Source: Cheiracanthium punctorium (Eukaryota > Arthropoda > Arachnida > Araneae > Cheiracanthiidae). From it: 64,000 nt of DNA. Under the pieces are notes generated by a model. It was given only the letters and a program-made list of their open reading frames with translations, searched no databases and was not told where the DNA came from. Each line of letters opens with the position of its first letter. Position 1 is the stretch's first letter. Both the position numbers and the translations under genes were made by a program. Shown in pieces: positions 22,591 to 33,184 of this stretch. Location: the NCBI GenBank assembly GCA_038373885.1, contig JAWZYV010012518.1, forward strand, positions 1 through 64,000. Direction: 5' to 3'.

Positions 22591-23164
22591 CCTCCTATGT
22601 GTGATCTATTAGTTTTGAACCTATTACAGGGGCTCAAGCACCATAGTATCGCAGAATATCCGTGACGAATATTTCTCGCTCTCGGATAGTCAAATACTTC
22701 ATATAAATAGCCGCGACTCTCCTTTTGGTGCTAGCACGATAAGTGTCGAATAAAACAAGCGAGTATTTTAGTGCATGCAAAGGTCTATCCGAAACTCAAG
22801 CCGATCAACCCATCAAAACACACGGCTTTCTCCCCTTTTTCTTAAACGAAGGCAGTGTTTTCAGAATTTTCGAAGACTCCGGAGACATCCATCAAGAGTG
22901 GAAGCCGGGTTTTGACTGTCCCGCCGCGCTAGGGAGAGGGGTCCTTTTGTGGAAGTACTTGAGGCTCCACGATACACATAGTAAAAACCCATCCATCTTG
23001 TACTCTCCGATACCGGAATGCAAGTTTTCGCCTTCATCCAACGTGTCGGGAAAAAAAACAGCATTATATCCGATAGTGAATACGACGGTTAAACAATTAC
23101 GATAGGATCGTGCTAGGGCATATCCTCGGATTGTGACGTCATGAGAAGAGAAGGCTCGATACCG

Positions 23165-23310
23165 AAAGCTTTCCGATACTATGGTGGTAGAGCCCCAGAC
23201 GAGAGACTTAGCACGTACACAGCTCATAGTTGGCTCAGTCCAGAAAGGTGTTCGCCATTCCAAGTACTGGCCAAAGCTGCTGCTAACTCACTTTCCGTGT
23301 TACGATGAAA
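23165..23310 (+). repeat. R1-like repeat, diverged
   Basis: Weak resemblance to R1: CAAGTACTGGCCAAAGCTGC and TCACTTTCCGTGTTAC parallel CAAGCACTGGCCAAG and TCACTTTCTGCGTTC of the copy at 5375. Treat as tentative. Confidence 0.35.
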
Positions 23311-23345
23311 ACCGAGTTTAACCTATAACGCCACTGCCTAACATA

Positions 23346-23993
23346 CGAGGTATATCCACAAAGTAAGTTCCGTTTCTATTTCTATCCGCGGCAGCGCTGC
23401 GATCGCAGTTCCGAGCATGCGCGGCAGTTACGCTGACTTAAGGAGAAGAAATGCACGCCATTTTCAGATCGCTGCTGCCGACGTCTTCTTTATAATGTCA
23501 GCCTTAATTGAAAATGCCGCCGCTTGTGAAATCAGATCTGCGATTCGTTTTCTAAATGCAAGGAAAGTTACTGTCAAAAGGTGTTGTTTTTTGCATGATA
23601 ATGCCCGACCTCACACTGCGAACGTGACAAAACAGCTCCTGCAGAAATTTGACTGGGACATGTTTGATCATCCTCCGTACAGCCCGGACCTCGCTCCTAG
23701 CGACTTTCATCGCTTCTTACACCTGAAATCTTTCCTTGGTGGTCAACACTTTAACGATGAGGACGAGCTGAAAGAACATGCTACCGCATGGTTGAAAATA
23801 CAGGCGGCAACCTTCCATGAAGAAGGAATACAACACTTGCGCCACGCTATGACAAGTGCCTACAAAATTTCGGAAGCTACACAGAAAAGTAGTTTAACAG
23901 TTGTAGATTTTTGTACAGTAAATTTGTTTCTGTATCTGTACACGCTTTTCTTATATAACCAAACGTAACTTACTTATGTATGGATATACCTCC
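23346..23993 (+). mobile_element. Mariner-family 1 element with internal deletion
   Basis: Ends CGAGGTATATCCACAAAGTA and the complement of GGAGGTATATCC, with a longer shared AAGTAAGTTRCGTTT. A TA duplicate flanks each side (23344-23345, 23994-23995). At 648 bp it is about half the usual mariner length. It holds a reduced transposase frame (see 23417-23968). The PBm1 copy on its right begins two bases after the TA. Confidence 0.9.
23417..23968 (+). pseudogene. Mariner transposase, internally deleted, open frame
   Basis: 183-codon open frame. Residues about 29-54 (ALIENAAACEIRSAIRFLNA) match the start of mariner transposases, the N-terminal helix-turn-helix region. At about residue 60 it jumps to the catalytic C-terminal part: HDNARPHTANVTKQLLQKFD, then PPYSPDLAPSDFH. 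The second and third catalytic aspartates are separated by 34 residues, the mariner DD34D spacing. The middle, including the first catalytic aspartate and most of the DNA-binding domain, is missing, so it cannot be an active enzyme. The 20 or so codons before ALIEN and the last 30 are not conserved. The frame is still open across the deletion point. Confidence 0.9.
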
Positions 23994-23996
23994 TAT

Positions 23997-24527
23997 TTAA
24001 CCCTTTAATGCGCGGTGTCCTCGCCGTGAGGACACCAAACTCTTGACGTTTTGACTGTTGCCAGTGACGAAGAATAGATTTGATTTCTATAAAAATAGAT
24101 GCGGGTGACATAGCTCCACGAGATCCTTTACTTTTTAGCACGTCATTTCCCGGTAAAAAATTGTCACGATTATTTTTAACAGCACTGACATCTGCTGGAA
24201 AATGGAAGAACACGAGAACAGCTGGATTGATTGCCCCATGCTGAAAAAAGGGCAGCCGTTGCCATCTCTCGACTTAACTACCAGCAAGATGGCGGTAGTT
24301 AAGTCGAGTTAGGTAGTAGTCGAGGCGGTAGTTAAGTCTAGAGACCTTTTTTTGATGCAGCTGGCTGTGCTCGCGCACAGCCAGCTGCGTCAAAAAAAGG
24401 TCTCTAGATCTGTGGCACGCGATGAACGTTTCGATCGTCCGCCATCTTCGTCTGGTAGTTAACTCGAGCGATGGCAACGGCTGCCCTTTTTTCAGCATGG
24501 GGCAAGGGTTGCGCCTCAAAGGGTTAA
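23997..24527 (-). mobile_element. PBm1 MITE beside the mariner element
   Basis: TTAA borders, left CCCTTTAATGCGCGGTGTCC, right GGGTTGCGCCTCAAAGGGTTAA. The palindrome tip has a small extra repeat around 24295-24335. Confidence 0.85.
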
Positions 24528-25227
24528 AATGTAAAACAGTGATATTTCCTGCTTAGGTCTTTTTTTATGATTATCGGACCAGATCATGCGTATAATACGG
24601 TTTATATTCACCCCATATTAAGTTCAACAAACTTTACAGTGACTACACCCTCCAATTTGCATTTCTTTTTACTTTCAGTCCTCATTCGGAAAGCAATAAA
24701 CATTGCCGAACTGCAACTAAAACCCCCTATCTATGACAAGTGATAGAACGTTCTCTCCTTATTTCAGGATATTAACTCAATTTTATCGTCGCTTTCACGT
24801 CACCAGTTCTAAGCCGGGGACAGTCTTTGCTAGAGAAAACCCACGCTGTCGCTGATTATGCAAAAAAAGGTCGGGGGGGATCAGTGTGACAGGAAATTTT
24901 AAACTTTTAAGCAGTCTACCATTTTTTTTCTGAGTTGTTGTCGGCTATTTCTATGCGGGAATTAGACTCTCTTTTCATATTTTTACGATCACTTGTTCTT
25001 GTGTATCAGACTACGCAGACATACGACAAGTTATAAGAAAATGTTATAGGTTGTTTATAAAAATAATATCGTACGTAGAATTAATGCTACGATAAAATCT
25101 TAGGCTATTTAATAATGGGCACCAGAAAAATCAATATCTTTGCAATAAAATACACATACGTATGTTATTTGCACAAAGTAATTTCATAAATCACTTCTGA
25201 CAAGATGAGCTGAATGAGTACTCTTTT
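24528..25227. other. Intron sequence, no gene seen
   Basis: AT-rich DNA between PBm1 and the first HINE-A copy. No exon or RNA recognised. Confidence 0.4.
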
Positions 25228-25369
25228 TACTTTCCGAACATGTACCATGTAAGGAAAGTATTGTAATCATGAAAAAATTCGAATTCGAGATTTTGGTGTA
25301 TTGACACGTTTTGAGGTCTTCTGAATTCATTTATGCTATTTTTACGAGATGTATGTATGTATGTGTGTA

Positions 25370-25401
<32 letters not shown>

Positions 25402-26254
25402 TTTGTGTGTATGTGAGTGAACACAATAGCTCCTGAACGGGGCATGCGATTGAGCTCAAATTGGGTATATATGTTATAAACCACCGTCGCAAGACCGGTA
25501 TTGATTTGGGTGTGTATAGGACTTATAGTTTTTCTACAGGGCTACGACAAAGATTTCTTTTACATTATGGCCTATGGGGGAAAATTCTGGAAAGTGCGCT
25601 AGCGTTTAAACAGTGCATTCGATTGAGCTCAAATTAGGTATAGATGTCATAAACCACCATCGTAAGACCAGTATTGATTTTGATGTGTATAGGACTTATA
25701 GTTTTTCTACAGGCCTAAAACAAAGATTTCTTTTACATTATGGCCTATGGGGAGAAATTCTTGAAAGTGCGCTAGCGTTTAAACGGTACATTCGATTGAG
25801 CTCCAATTGGGTATATATATTATAAACCACCGTCGCAAGACCTGCATTGATTTTGGTGTGTATAGGACTTATAGTGTTTCTACAGGGCTACGACAAAAAT
25901 TTCTTTTACATTATGGCCCATGGGGGAAAATTCTGGAAAATGCGCTAGCGTTTAAACGGTACATTCGATTGAGCTCAAATTGGGTATATATATTATAAAC
26001 CACCGTCGCAAGACCTGTATTGATTTTGGTGTGTATAGGACTTATTGTTTTTCTACAGGGCTACGACAAAGATTTCTTTTACATTACGGCCTATGGGACG
26101 AAATTCTTGAAATTGCGCTAGCGTTTAAACGGTGCATTCGATTGAGCTTCAATTTGGTATATATATTTGAATTATTCATCGATTAAAATTTATTTAAATG
26201 CTTGGTAATGATCTTAATCGTAAGTGTTCGGAAAGTCGAGTGGAGTCACTCCAG
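25228..26254 (+). mobile_element. HINE-A copy 1, helentron-associated element, four central units
   Basis: Type copy of the family. From the left: the subterminal inverted repeat ACTTTCCGAACATGT after a T-run; TTTTACGAGATGTATGTATG leading into a TG microsatellite (25350-25400); four head-to-tail units of about 173 bp (GACCGGTATTGATTTTGG, TTTTTCTACAGGGCTACGAC, TGCGCTAGCGTTTAAACGG); a short unique part with GCTTGGTAATGATCTTAATC; the right inverted repeat GTGTTCGGAAAGT; and a hairpin, GAGTGGAGTCACTC, just before CCAGA and a T-run. This order (sub-TIR, microsatellite, central repeats, sub-TIR, terminal hairpin, insertion between Ts) is that described for helentron-associated non-autonomous elements (DINE-1-like). 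No Rep-helicase gene is present. The overlapping open frames of about 63 residues are by-products of the repeats. Confidence 0.8.
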
Positions 26255-26605
26255 ATTTTTTAACACAATAAAAAACGTTTTTTAACTTACAAAAATGACT
26301 TTAGTTTAAATTAATTATTAAGTTTCATAACAGTATATATACATAATGCATAAACTTCGCAAACTGTGTGCAAGGATGGTCGAAATCATTTCAAAATTAT
26401 ACGTAGGAATGAATGTGAGACGAGACGAGATAGAAATTTACAGCTTTTATGCGAGACTTGAGAGAGATTTTTATCATTGCTATATTATAAGAATGCCGCA
26501 AGACGACACAAAGCTTTCCAGCTGTTTTGCGAGACCACCAATTTTTTCGTCAAAATTATACAAAGTCTCAGTACTGAAACTTTTGAAAAGGACGTTACTT
26601 CCTTT

Positions 26606-26849
26606 GCTTCGTTTTGGCCGAGTGGATAAGACACTGAAAATGGTAGACAGTTGAAGTATGAAAGTCTCGGATTTGGGTTCCGTCATGCGGCTGTCGACTT
26701 AACGCTCTGAATTTTGGGTCGGTTTTCTCCAGATGTAACGTGAATACGCGTTACAATCTTAGAAAGTTATCCGGGCAAGGAACTCCCCTTCCTAAGGCAG
26801 ATCGCCTACGCGTAGCGTTGCCATAACAACACAAACATCCTTTTGCTTC
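26606..26849 (+). repeat. tRNA-derived SINE, copy 1
   Basis: Starts with an A-box-like TTGGCCGAGTGGATAAGAC, as in Ser/Leu-type tRNAs. It has a B-box-like GGATTTGGGTTCCGTC about 60 bp on, then a body with CTCCAGATGTAACGTGAATA and GCGTAGCGTTGCCATAA. An inverted copy is at 35000-35225. The body ends where the next hAT element has inserted. Confidence 0.7.
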
Positions 26850-26857
26850 GTACAAGC

Positions 26858-27381
26858 TAGAGATGAGTTCGGGCTCATTTTTTGAAGCCCGAGCCCGAGG
26901 ACTTTTCATCCGAGCCCGCCCGAGCCCGAAATTTTAGCTCAAGATTAAAAAAAAAATCAATTACTTCATTGATAGAATACAATAAATTTTGCCGTTTGTG
27001 CAAAATAAAGACAAATATAGTTGCAAACTCCCAATGCACTTTCTAATTCTTTGTATCTATTCTTTATCAATAAATGTCGGATCTCATGACTAACTAAGGA
27101 ATATAAACCGCTGTTCTAAAATAGCCAAAGAGCTTCGCGCACCTTCTAGGCGCCCGTGCCGCTATTTTTATTAGTTTATTTATTTATTTATCTTTTATAA
27201 GTACTTTTGTTTTCCTCACGAATCACTTTTTAAAATCTGTTTCAAGCAATATGTTCAATAAAGGAGAAATTTTTCATGAGCCCGAGCCCGAACACAATTG
27301 TGAATTCTAGAGCCCGAGCCCGGTTCGGGCCCGGGCTCGGGCTCGGGCTTTCGGGCTCGGGCTGAGCCCGTCTCATCTCTA
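26858..27381 (+). mobile_element. hAT element, GAGCCCG family, copy 2
   Basis: TAGAGATGAGTTCGGGCTCA at left, GAGCCCGTCTCATCTCTA at right, exact 8-bp duplication GTACAAGC. It sits about 50 bp inside the intron from the donor of the Amt exon ending at 27433, very close to a splice site. Confidence 0.92.
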
Positions 27382-27432
27382 GTACAAGCAAGGCAGTCAC
27401 AAACAAATCACAAGCGTACTTTCGAGCCTTAC

Positions 27433-27588
27433 CTATGAAAAAATTGCTTCCTTTCCCATTCCCGTAGGCGAATGCGTAGCCGAACAGCCAGTACCCGAGG
27501 CCCCCAAAGATGACGTCAGCTGCGTTCTTCATCATGATGTTCACCTCGTTCTTTCGGCTGACGTACCCGGCTTCCAGGAGTCCAAAAC
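27433..27588 (-). CDS. Ammonium transporter (Amt), internal exon a
   Basis: First visible Amt exon, on the minus strand from 27588 after a CCCGCAG acceptor. It begins with two bases of a split glycine codon and encodes FGLLEAGYVSRKNEVNIMMK, then NAADVIFGGLGYWLFGYAFA and YGNGKGSNFFI, ending one base into a codon at a GTAAGG donor (27432-27427). The pattern FGxLExGxVxxKNxVNIxxKN is diagnostic for animal and plant Amt1-type transporters near the end of the first membrane helix. The exon carrying the start codon and the first half of helix 1 should lie above 27588 but was not recognised. Length is 156 nt, in frame with the exon at 19501. Confidence 0.95.
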
Positions 27589-27697
27589 CTGCGGGGGGAA
27601 AAAGTTCGTGAGAACATTTCAGGAACTCAGAATATACAAGGCGTTCTAAAAATATCATCCACGATCGTTTACAGAGTGGTAGAGGGAGCTAAGACTA

Positions 27698-28123
27698 CAG
27701 TGGCGCACCCAGGATTTTAGTTTAGGGGGGCTGGGCTACAAATACTGCTGAACTCGGTTATAGTGACCTCAATTATAGTTATAACTCTCTTATAACGTCA
27801 AAATATTCTGTGCCAGTCGACTTGCCCGTAGAACATAACCCCAAGAGCAATGTAACTCATTTTAGGATCAAATAATTATATGATCTTATCAGTGATGTTG
27901 TAACCAAGTTTAACCGTGTTTCAACCTCTAACTTAAGTTTTTATTTAAAAACTAATATCTTTTTTTGGTAAAAAGTATTTTAGAAATAATTTAAGACAAT
28001 TTTAAAAAAGAAAACATTTAACTCATTGGTGACAATTTTCAATGCTCAATACTTTTCACTTCTAATTTCCCACCTTTAGGGGGGGCTTCAGCCCCCATAG
28101 CCCCCTCCGTGGGTGCGCCTATG
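27698..28123 (+). mobile_element. hAT MITE, CAGTGGCGCACCC family, 426 bp
   Basis: Starts CAGTGGCGCACCCAGGATTT and ends CCGTGGGTGCGCCTATG. Exact 8-bp duplication TAAGACTA. G-runs lie inside both ends. It is about 110 bp upstream of the acceptor of the first visible Amt exon. Confidence 0.9.
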
Positions 28124-28565
28124 TAAGACTATAAGGCAACGAGATTCATTGTAAGACGGGGTACAATGAAACATGCTGTCTAAAATCAAGATGTGGATAA
28201 CTGATTAATTTTTTGTGCGTCATTCGTAAAAGGTGAGTATTGTATAAACGCTTCATAGTACAGTAAAGATAGACAAAAAATTAGCAAAGCCCACACATCC
28301 AAGAGCGTCGGGTTTCGGCGGGAGGGGGGGGGGGAGGTTAAGGCTGATGCTGACTTCACCTGTTTTATATGTATTTCAATGGCCGACGGGACACTGATAC
28401 GGAAAGAAATCTTCCGTTGCTCTCGCCATTATGTGGGAAGAGGGGTTTGTGCTTTTCTCATAGTATTCTTGTCGGTGGATCCCAACTAGTCATTAGAAAG
28501 CAAATTTAGATAGAAGAATGCTCTATCCCCTGAAGTCACGACCCTTGTAGTCGTCCGAGACCGTG

Positions 28566-28880
28566 ATGGCCCTGTGGTTAAGGCATTGGACTCTTAACCG
28601 GAAGGTTGCGGGTTCGATTCCGACGTACCGCTGAAGACCACCATGTACGTGCAGGGTACGTGCACGTTAAATCCGTGCGAAAGCCCTCTCGGCGGTCGCT
28701 AACAGTCTCCAAAGGATGCCAATATTCAGAAGTCTCCCACCTTCTCATGTGGCTCCAAATCGTGGCTTGAAATTCCGGGAAAGACGTATGTATAGTTCTA
28801 AGCGACACAACATTCAGTAACGCAAGCTGTCTTCTCTTGACTAACAGACAGTTGCCTGCGCGTCAACGTTACTTGCGGAC
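28566..28880 (+). repeat. tRNA-Lys-like SINE
   Basis: A-box TGGCCCTGTGGTTAAGGCA, an anticodon-loop-like GACTCTTAACC (CTT) and B-box GGTTGCGGGTTCGATTCC, in tRNA spacing. This is followed by a non-tRNA body with GTACGTGCACGTTAAATCC. The tRNA 3' half is not preserved after the B box, which favours a SINE over a tRNA gene. The 3' border is approximate. Confidence 0.7.
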
Positions 28881-29610
28881 TTTTGCAAAGTAGCCTGTAG
28901 GGGAAGTTGGGTTACAATGAAGCACAACGCACAATGAAACATGCTATATATAATCAGTAGGATTTTTCATAGAAAGTTGTGGCTCACTTATCTGGTATAC
29001 AAACATATGTTCCGGTTACAGATGTTATTTGAAGACAATCGCATTTTTACGACAAGAGCAAAAGAAAATTATTCGATTTTCACTATAGAAAGTAAATTTC
29101 AGTGCTAAAAGTTATTTCATTTTAGATTTGTTCTCATATGTATAATTATTCATTTTTCAAATATTGTGATCACTATGGTATGTTCTTCATACTCCCAGAC
29201 GGATATTAAAATAAATAAAAAAATATTAGAACTTATTAAAAACTTGTTTAGTTTTTAGCCTCAATGCGTTTTACAATGAAACACTTGTAGACGGGCTACA
29301 ATGAAATATGTTTTATCAAACCCCGGGTGAATGTATTCACTTATCATTATGTTCACAAATCAATGTTGCTATTGAATTTTGTTTAATTGTTAATTAAATT
29401 CTTCTAAATATAAAGGGTGGGAAAGGAGGGGCCGTATAAAAATTAAATTTCGTATTTTAATATGTATACAACCCCCAGTAAAAAAAAATGCCCTATCTGA
29501 AAGCTACTCATAATTGGACGAACTTTTCTAACTGGAAGTATGTTTCGATCACTTACAGTTTATAAAATAATCGCCTTAACATCCATTTTGAATCATAGTA
29601 AGTATCCCGG
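28881..29610. other. No gene seen
   Basis: AT-rich. A 42-bp stretch at 29522-29563 (AACTTTTCTAACTGGAAGTA and on) is nearly repeated at 63716-63757, in each case just before PBm1-family sequence. Confidence 0.4.
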
Positions 29611-29620
29611 TATAGTAAGA

Positions 29621-29853
29621 TTTATTCTTCGTGAATCAGAACACTCAAAATGTCAGAGTTGTGTTCTCACGACCAGGACACCGCGTGTTAACCCTTTGAG
29701 GCGCAACCCTTTCCCAATGCTGAAAAAAGGGCAGCCGTTGCCATCGCTCGACTTAACTACCAGCAATATGGCGGACGATCGAGACGTTCATCGCGTGCCA
29801 CAGATCTAGAGACCCTTTTTTGACGACAGCTGGCTGTGCGGCGCAGCCACCCT
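29621..29853 (+). mobile_element. Two PBm1 fragments joined at one TTAA
   Basis: 29621-29691 is the tail end of a PBm1 (TCTTCGTGAATCAGAACACT through ACACCGCGTGTTAA). The TTAA at 29688 is immediately followed by the head end CCCTTTGAGGCGCAACCC of another, which stops at the palindrome tip near 29853. Head-to-tail fragments share the target site. Confidence 0.7.
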
Positions 29854-29916
29854 GTTCCTCCCCTTGAGCCATCTCCCAATGTCAGTGGCTTTAACCACTG
29901 TGCTACACATTGGTAA

Positions 29917-31315
29917 ACATAACTTAATACATCTACAATAAAGCATTTGTTTTAACTAACTCTCAAATAATTTTAAAAGTTTACAAGTAAAAACATATGT
30001 TTTATTTGTAAATGGATAACTGTTTCTGAGACAAAATGAGAAAATTTTGCAGCAAGAAATTCGATTGCGCTTATCAAGGATTCGCATTTCTTCTTGGCAT
30101 TTGCTTTCAAAAGCTTTTTTTTTTCCCAGACAGGGTAAACAACACTTTTGTACAAAGAAGTTAGTCACTTTGAGCAGTTTGAGGAAGGAATGTCAAAACA
30201 GCGTTGTTGTTCCAAAAAGAATTCTTTTTTTTTTCTTGTAAAAATTCTGTAGTATCATTCGCTTTTGTAGAGATAACAGTTAACATTTACATTTTTAAAT
30301 AATAGATAACATTACATTTTTAAATAATAGATAATATTAACATTTTAAAATCTTTTAACCCTTTAACGCGCAGTGTTCCCGCTCTGGGAACACCCAACTC
30401 TGATGTTTTGACTGTTGCCAGTCACGAAGAATAGATTTGATTTCTATAAAAATAGTTGCGGGTGACATAGCTCCACGAGAATCCTTTACTTTTTAGCACG
30501 TCATTTCCCGTCAAAAAATGGTCACGATTATTTTTAACAGCACTGACATCTGCTGAAAAATGGAAGAATGCGAGAACAGTTGAATAGATTGCCCAATGCT
30601 GAAAAACTTAACTGCCAGGAAGATGGCGGACGATCGAAACGTTCATCGCGTGTAAAGTCGAGCGATGACAACGGCTGCCCTTTTTTCAGCATTGGGCAAT
30701 CTATTCAGCTGTTCTCGCATTCTTCCATTTTTCAGCAGATGTTAGTGCTGTTAAAAATAATCGTGACCATTTTTTTACGGAAAATGACGTGCTAAAAAGT
30801 AAAAGATTCTCGTGGAGCTATGTCACCCGCCACTATTTTTATAGAAATCCAATCTATTCTTCGTGACTGGACCAAGTCAAAACGTCCGAGTTTGGTTTTC
30901 CCAGAGCGGGAACACTGCGCGTTAAAGGGTTAAAATATTTAAAAATGGAAATTGTTATCCCTACAAAAGCGAATGATACTATACAATTTTTACAAGAAAA
31001 AAAAAAAAAAAGAATTCTTTTTGGAACAACAACGCTGTTTTGACATTCCTTCCTCAAACTGCTCGAAGTGACTACCTTCTTTTTACAAAACAGTTGTTTA
31101 CCCTGTCTGGAAGAAAAAGCTTTTGAAAGCAAATGCCAACAATAAATGCGAATCCTTGATAAGCGCAATCGAATTTCTTGCTGCAAAATTTTCTCATTTT
31201 GTCTCAGAAACAGTTATTCATTTACAAATAAAACAGATGTTTTTAATGTAAACTTTTTTCATTATTTGAGAGTTAGTTAAAAACAAATTCTTTATTGTAG
31301 ATGTATTAAGTAATG
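29917..31315. repeat. Large palindrome, arms about 0.7 kb, centred in PBm1
   Basis: The left arm 29917-30354 (for example GCAGCAAGAAATTCGATTGC, GTCAAAACAGCGTTGTTGTT) recurs inverted at 30934-31315. The PBm1 between them is also symmetric, so the whole 1.4 kb is one imperfect inverted repeat. Open frames in opposite directions in the two arms are mirror images of each other, not genes. Confidence 0.88.
30355..30933. mobile_element. PBm1 with two identical-type ends (symmetric form)
   Basis: Normal PBm1 has one GAGGCGCAA end and one AACGCGCAGTG end. Here both ends are of the second type: left TTAACCCTTTAACGCGCAG, right GCGCGTTAAAGGGTTAA, each followed by the full tail sequence. The two halves meet near 30640 around GACGATCGAAACGTTCATCG. 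It is thus an inverted dimer of a PBm1 half. Confidence 0.88.
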
Positions 31316-31372
31316 TTTTCTTTTGGAAGAAATATTACAAACTATTTGATTTTTACTGATTATTTGAAACTA

Positions 31373-31939
31373 TTAGGTTGTAACGAAAGTTTCCCGCCAC
31401 TACAAATATCGTCTGCAAACAGTTCACGTTGGTGTATTTGCTCATATTTTGTCAAACAATATTTGTTATTTGAAAGAAAGATACGTGCTTTAGAACACTG
31501 TGTTCTTAAAAAATATCGTTATCATTCAGTACGAGGTGTCTGAAATGGAACTATCACGTTACTGGATTAGAACATCATTTACTTCGAGTTCTGTTGCAAA
31601 AAGTGCTACAGAATGTCAAAGAATTATGTGTGTAATTTAGATTCTACTGTTATATCATATGGCACTGTGAAGGTTTGGTACTGAAAGTTAAAAAGCGGTG
31701 TCTATGATATTCAAGGAACAGAGCTCTCTGGCCGGCCTACTGATGTTAATGAGGGCCACCTGCGAGAACTTGCGGAAGAAGATCAGTATTCAACCACTTG
31801 AGGGCTAGCTAAAGAGTTAGATATTAATGCCATGCCCATTAGCCATGCTATGCATCACATAAACTTCATGTACAAGTTCAATCGCTGGGTGCCGCATGAG
31901 CTGACTCAGATTTGGCGGAGAACTTTCGTTACAACCTGA
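31373..31939 (+). pseudogene. Mariner-family 2 element with decayed transposase
   Basis: TA duplicates at 31371 and 31940; ends TTAGGTTGTAACGAAAGTTT and the complement of TCAGGTTGTAACGAAAGTT. Conceptual pieces in shifting frames read like the mariner DNA-binding region: an ERSGRPTDVNE-like run (from 31722), LREL-EEDQYSTTRGLAKELD (31769 on) and NRWVPHELTQIW (31880 on). Stops and frame changes break it, and the catalytic domain is absent. The copy at 14648 is a shorter derivative. Confidence 0.85.
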
Positions 31940-32390
31940 TAAAAATGTCCGTTAATTTATTTATTTTTACATTTATTTTACTTTTATATATCTTAGATAA
32001 ATTTTCATACTTTGTCAGTCAGCGAAAAATCCTAAGTCTTTCAATATTATTTAATGACTTTCTTCTCTAAAATTTTTTTAATCGCAGTCATATAGCATAT
32101 TAATATCGTCGTATACGATAGTCGTATATTAAAGACAAACTTTAAAAACACGTACTTATTTTTTATTGCTTGTTTTAAGCCAATCAAGATCTTTAAAATA
32201 AATCTTTGAACGTAACTGTTGATATAACATAATGTAAAGGAATTATTTTGGGTGTGCCCTTGTAAAAAAAAAATCTCACGTATAATTTTTAATAGGGTAC
32301 TGACATCACACATAAAAATAACTTAAGTAATTTTAATAGCATGTAATAAAGTGAAATTCAATCATATATGAACTGAAAATATAAGGATGT
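31940..32390. other. No gene seen
   Basis: AT-rich DNA between the mariner relic and an hAT MITE. Confidence 0.4.
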
Positions 32391-32398
32391 TATTAAGC

Positions 32399-32736
32399 CA
32401 GCGTTTCTCAACCTGTGGGGCGCGACCCCCAAGGGGGACGGATACCGTTTGTAGGGGGGGGGGGGTGCGAGAAAAACCAAAGAGCAAGTAGTGATGCATG
32501 TTTTTTTTTTTTAATCAACTTATTTATTCTTATTTTTACTCAAAAATATATTCATTTTCGCTTAAAATGTTCAATCAAACTTTACTGATAACATTATTTT
32601 GTAGAAAATTCGACTAGATGTTCATTGTTAAAGATTAAAAAACTGAATGTATGCTAAAAAATGTGTGTGGGGGGGGCGCCACCGTAAGATAGCCTTTCTC
32701 TGGGAGGCGCGACGCTAAAAAGGTTGGGAACCACTG
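32399..32736 (+). mobile_element. hAT MITE, Charlie-like ends, 338 bp
   Basis: Starts CAGCGTTTCTCAACCTGTGG and ends GGTTGGGAACCACTG. Exact 8-bp duplication TATTAAGC. The ends resemble the widespread CAGNGGTTCTCAA type of hAT element. It contains a G-run and a T-run, no ORF. Confidence 0.92.
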
Positions 32737-33184
32737 TATTAAGCTTCAAACACTTAATTCTGTTTTGATATGTTTGGATAAGTATTTTGGTCAGAACAAG
32801 TTTAAACAGATATATCTAAAGCGGCACGCTGCATCATCTGAATGAATGAGTAAGACATTTTTTAACATGGGACAGGTAGTGTTCTAATCGGCATTTTCAT
32901 CGATTTCACGAAATCGGTTTTAAACTTCTGGAAAGTTGTTAAAAAGTAATATATGTTTAATGTCAAAGTTAAGTCAAAAAACAAACCTATAGATAGCTCA
33001 ATTTTATTCGCCTGGGTATGTACGCTTTCAAACTTTGCCCCTTAAGCCTCGCTCCCCTTAAAATAACGGGCTAAGCTTTCTCCCTATCGTGCCCGTGATA
33101 TTTACGAGCAATAGTTTTCAAATGTTATGAGACAGAAAGATAAGAGCATTTCAATTCTTCATCTGTCGTGTCGGAGATTTTTTT

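Noticed and set aside
22743..23263. Open frames of 120 and 123 residues on opposite strands
   Set aside because: They overlap each other and an R1-like repeat. No conserved domain, splice site pattern or composition change supports a gene.
25613..26186. Three similar overlapping open frames of 63-70 residues (GIYIINHRRKTCIDFGVYRT type)
   Set aside because: They are the same 173-bp HINE-A central unit read repeatedly; the unit length is not a multiple of three and the frames end at each unit border. The same frames recur in other copies, so they reflect repeat structure and not a protein.
30047..31186. Similar open frames beginning MQQEIRLRLSRIRI on opposite strands
   Set aside because: They lie in the two arms of the large palindrome. 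Similarity comes from the inverted duplication, with no recognisable domain or splice structure.
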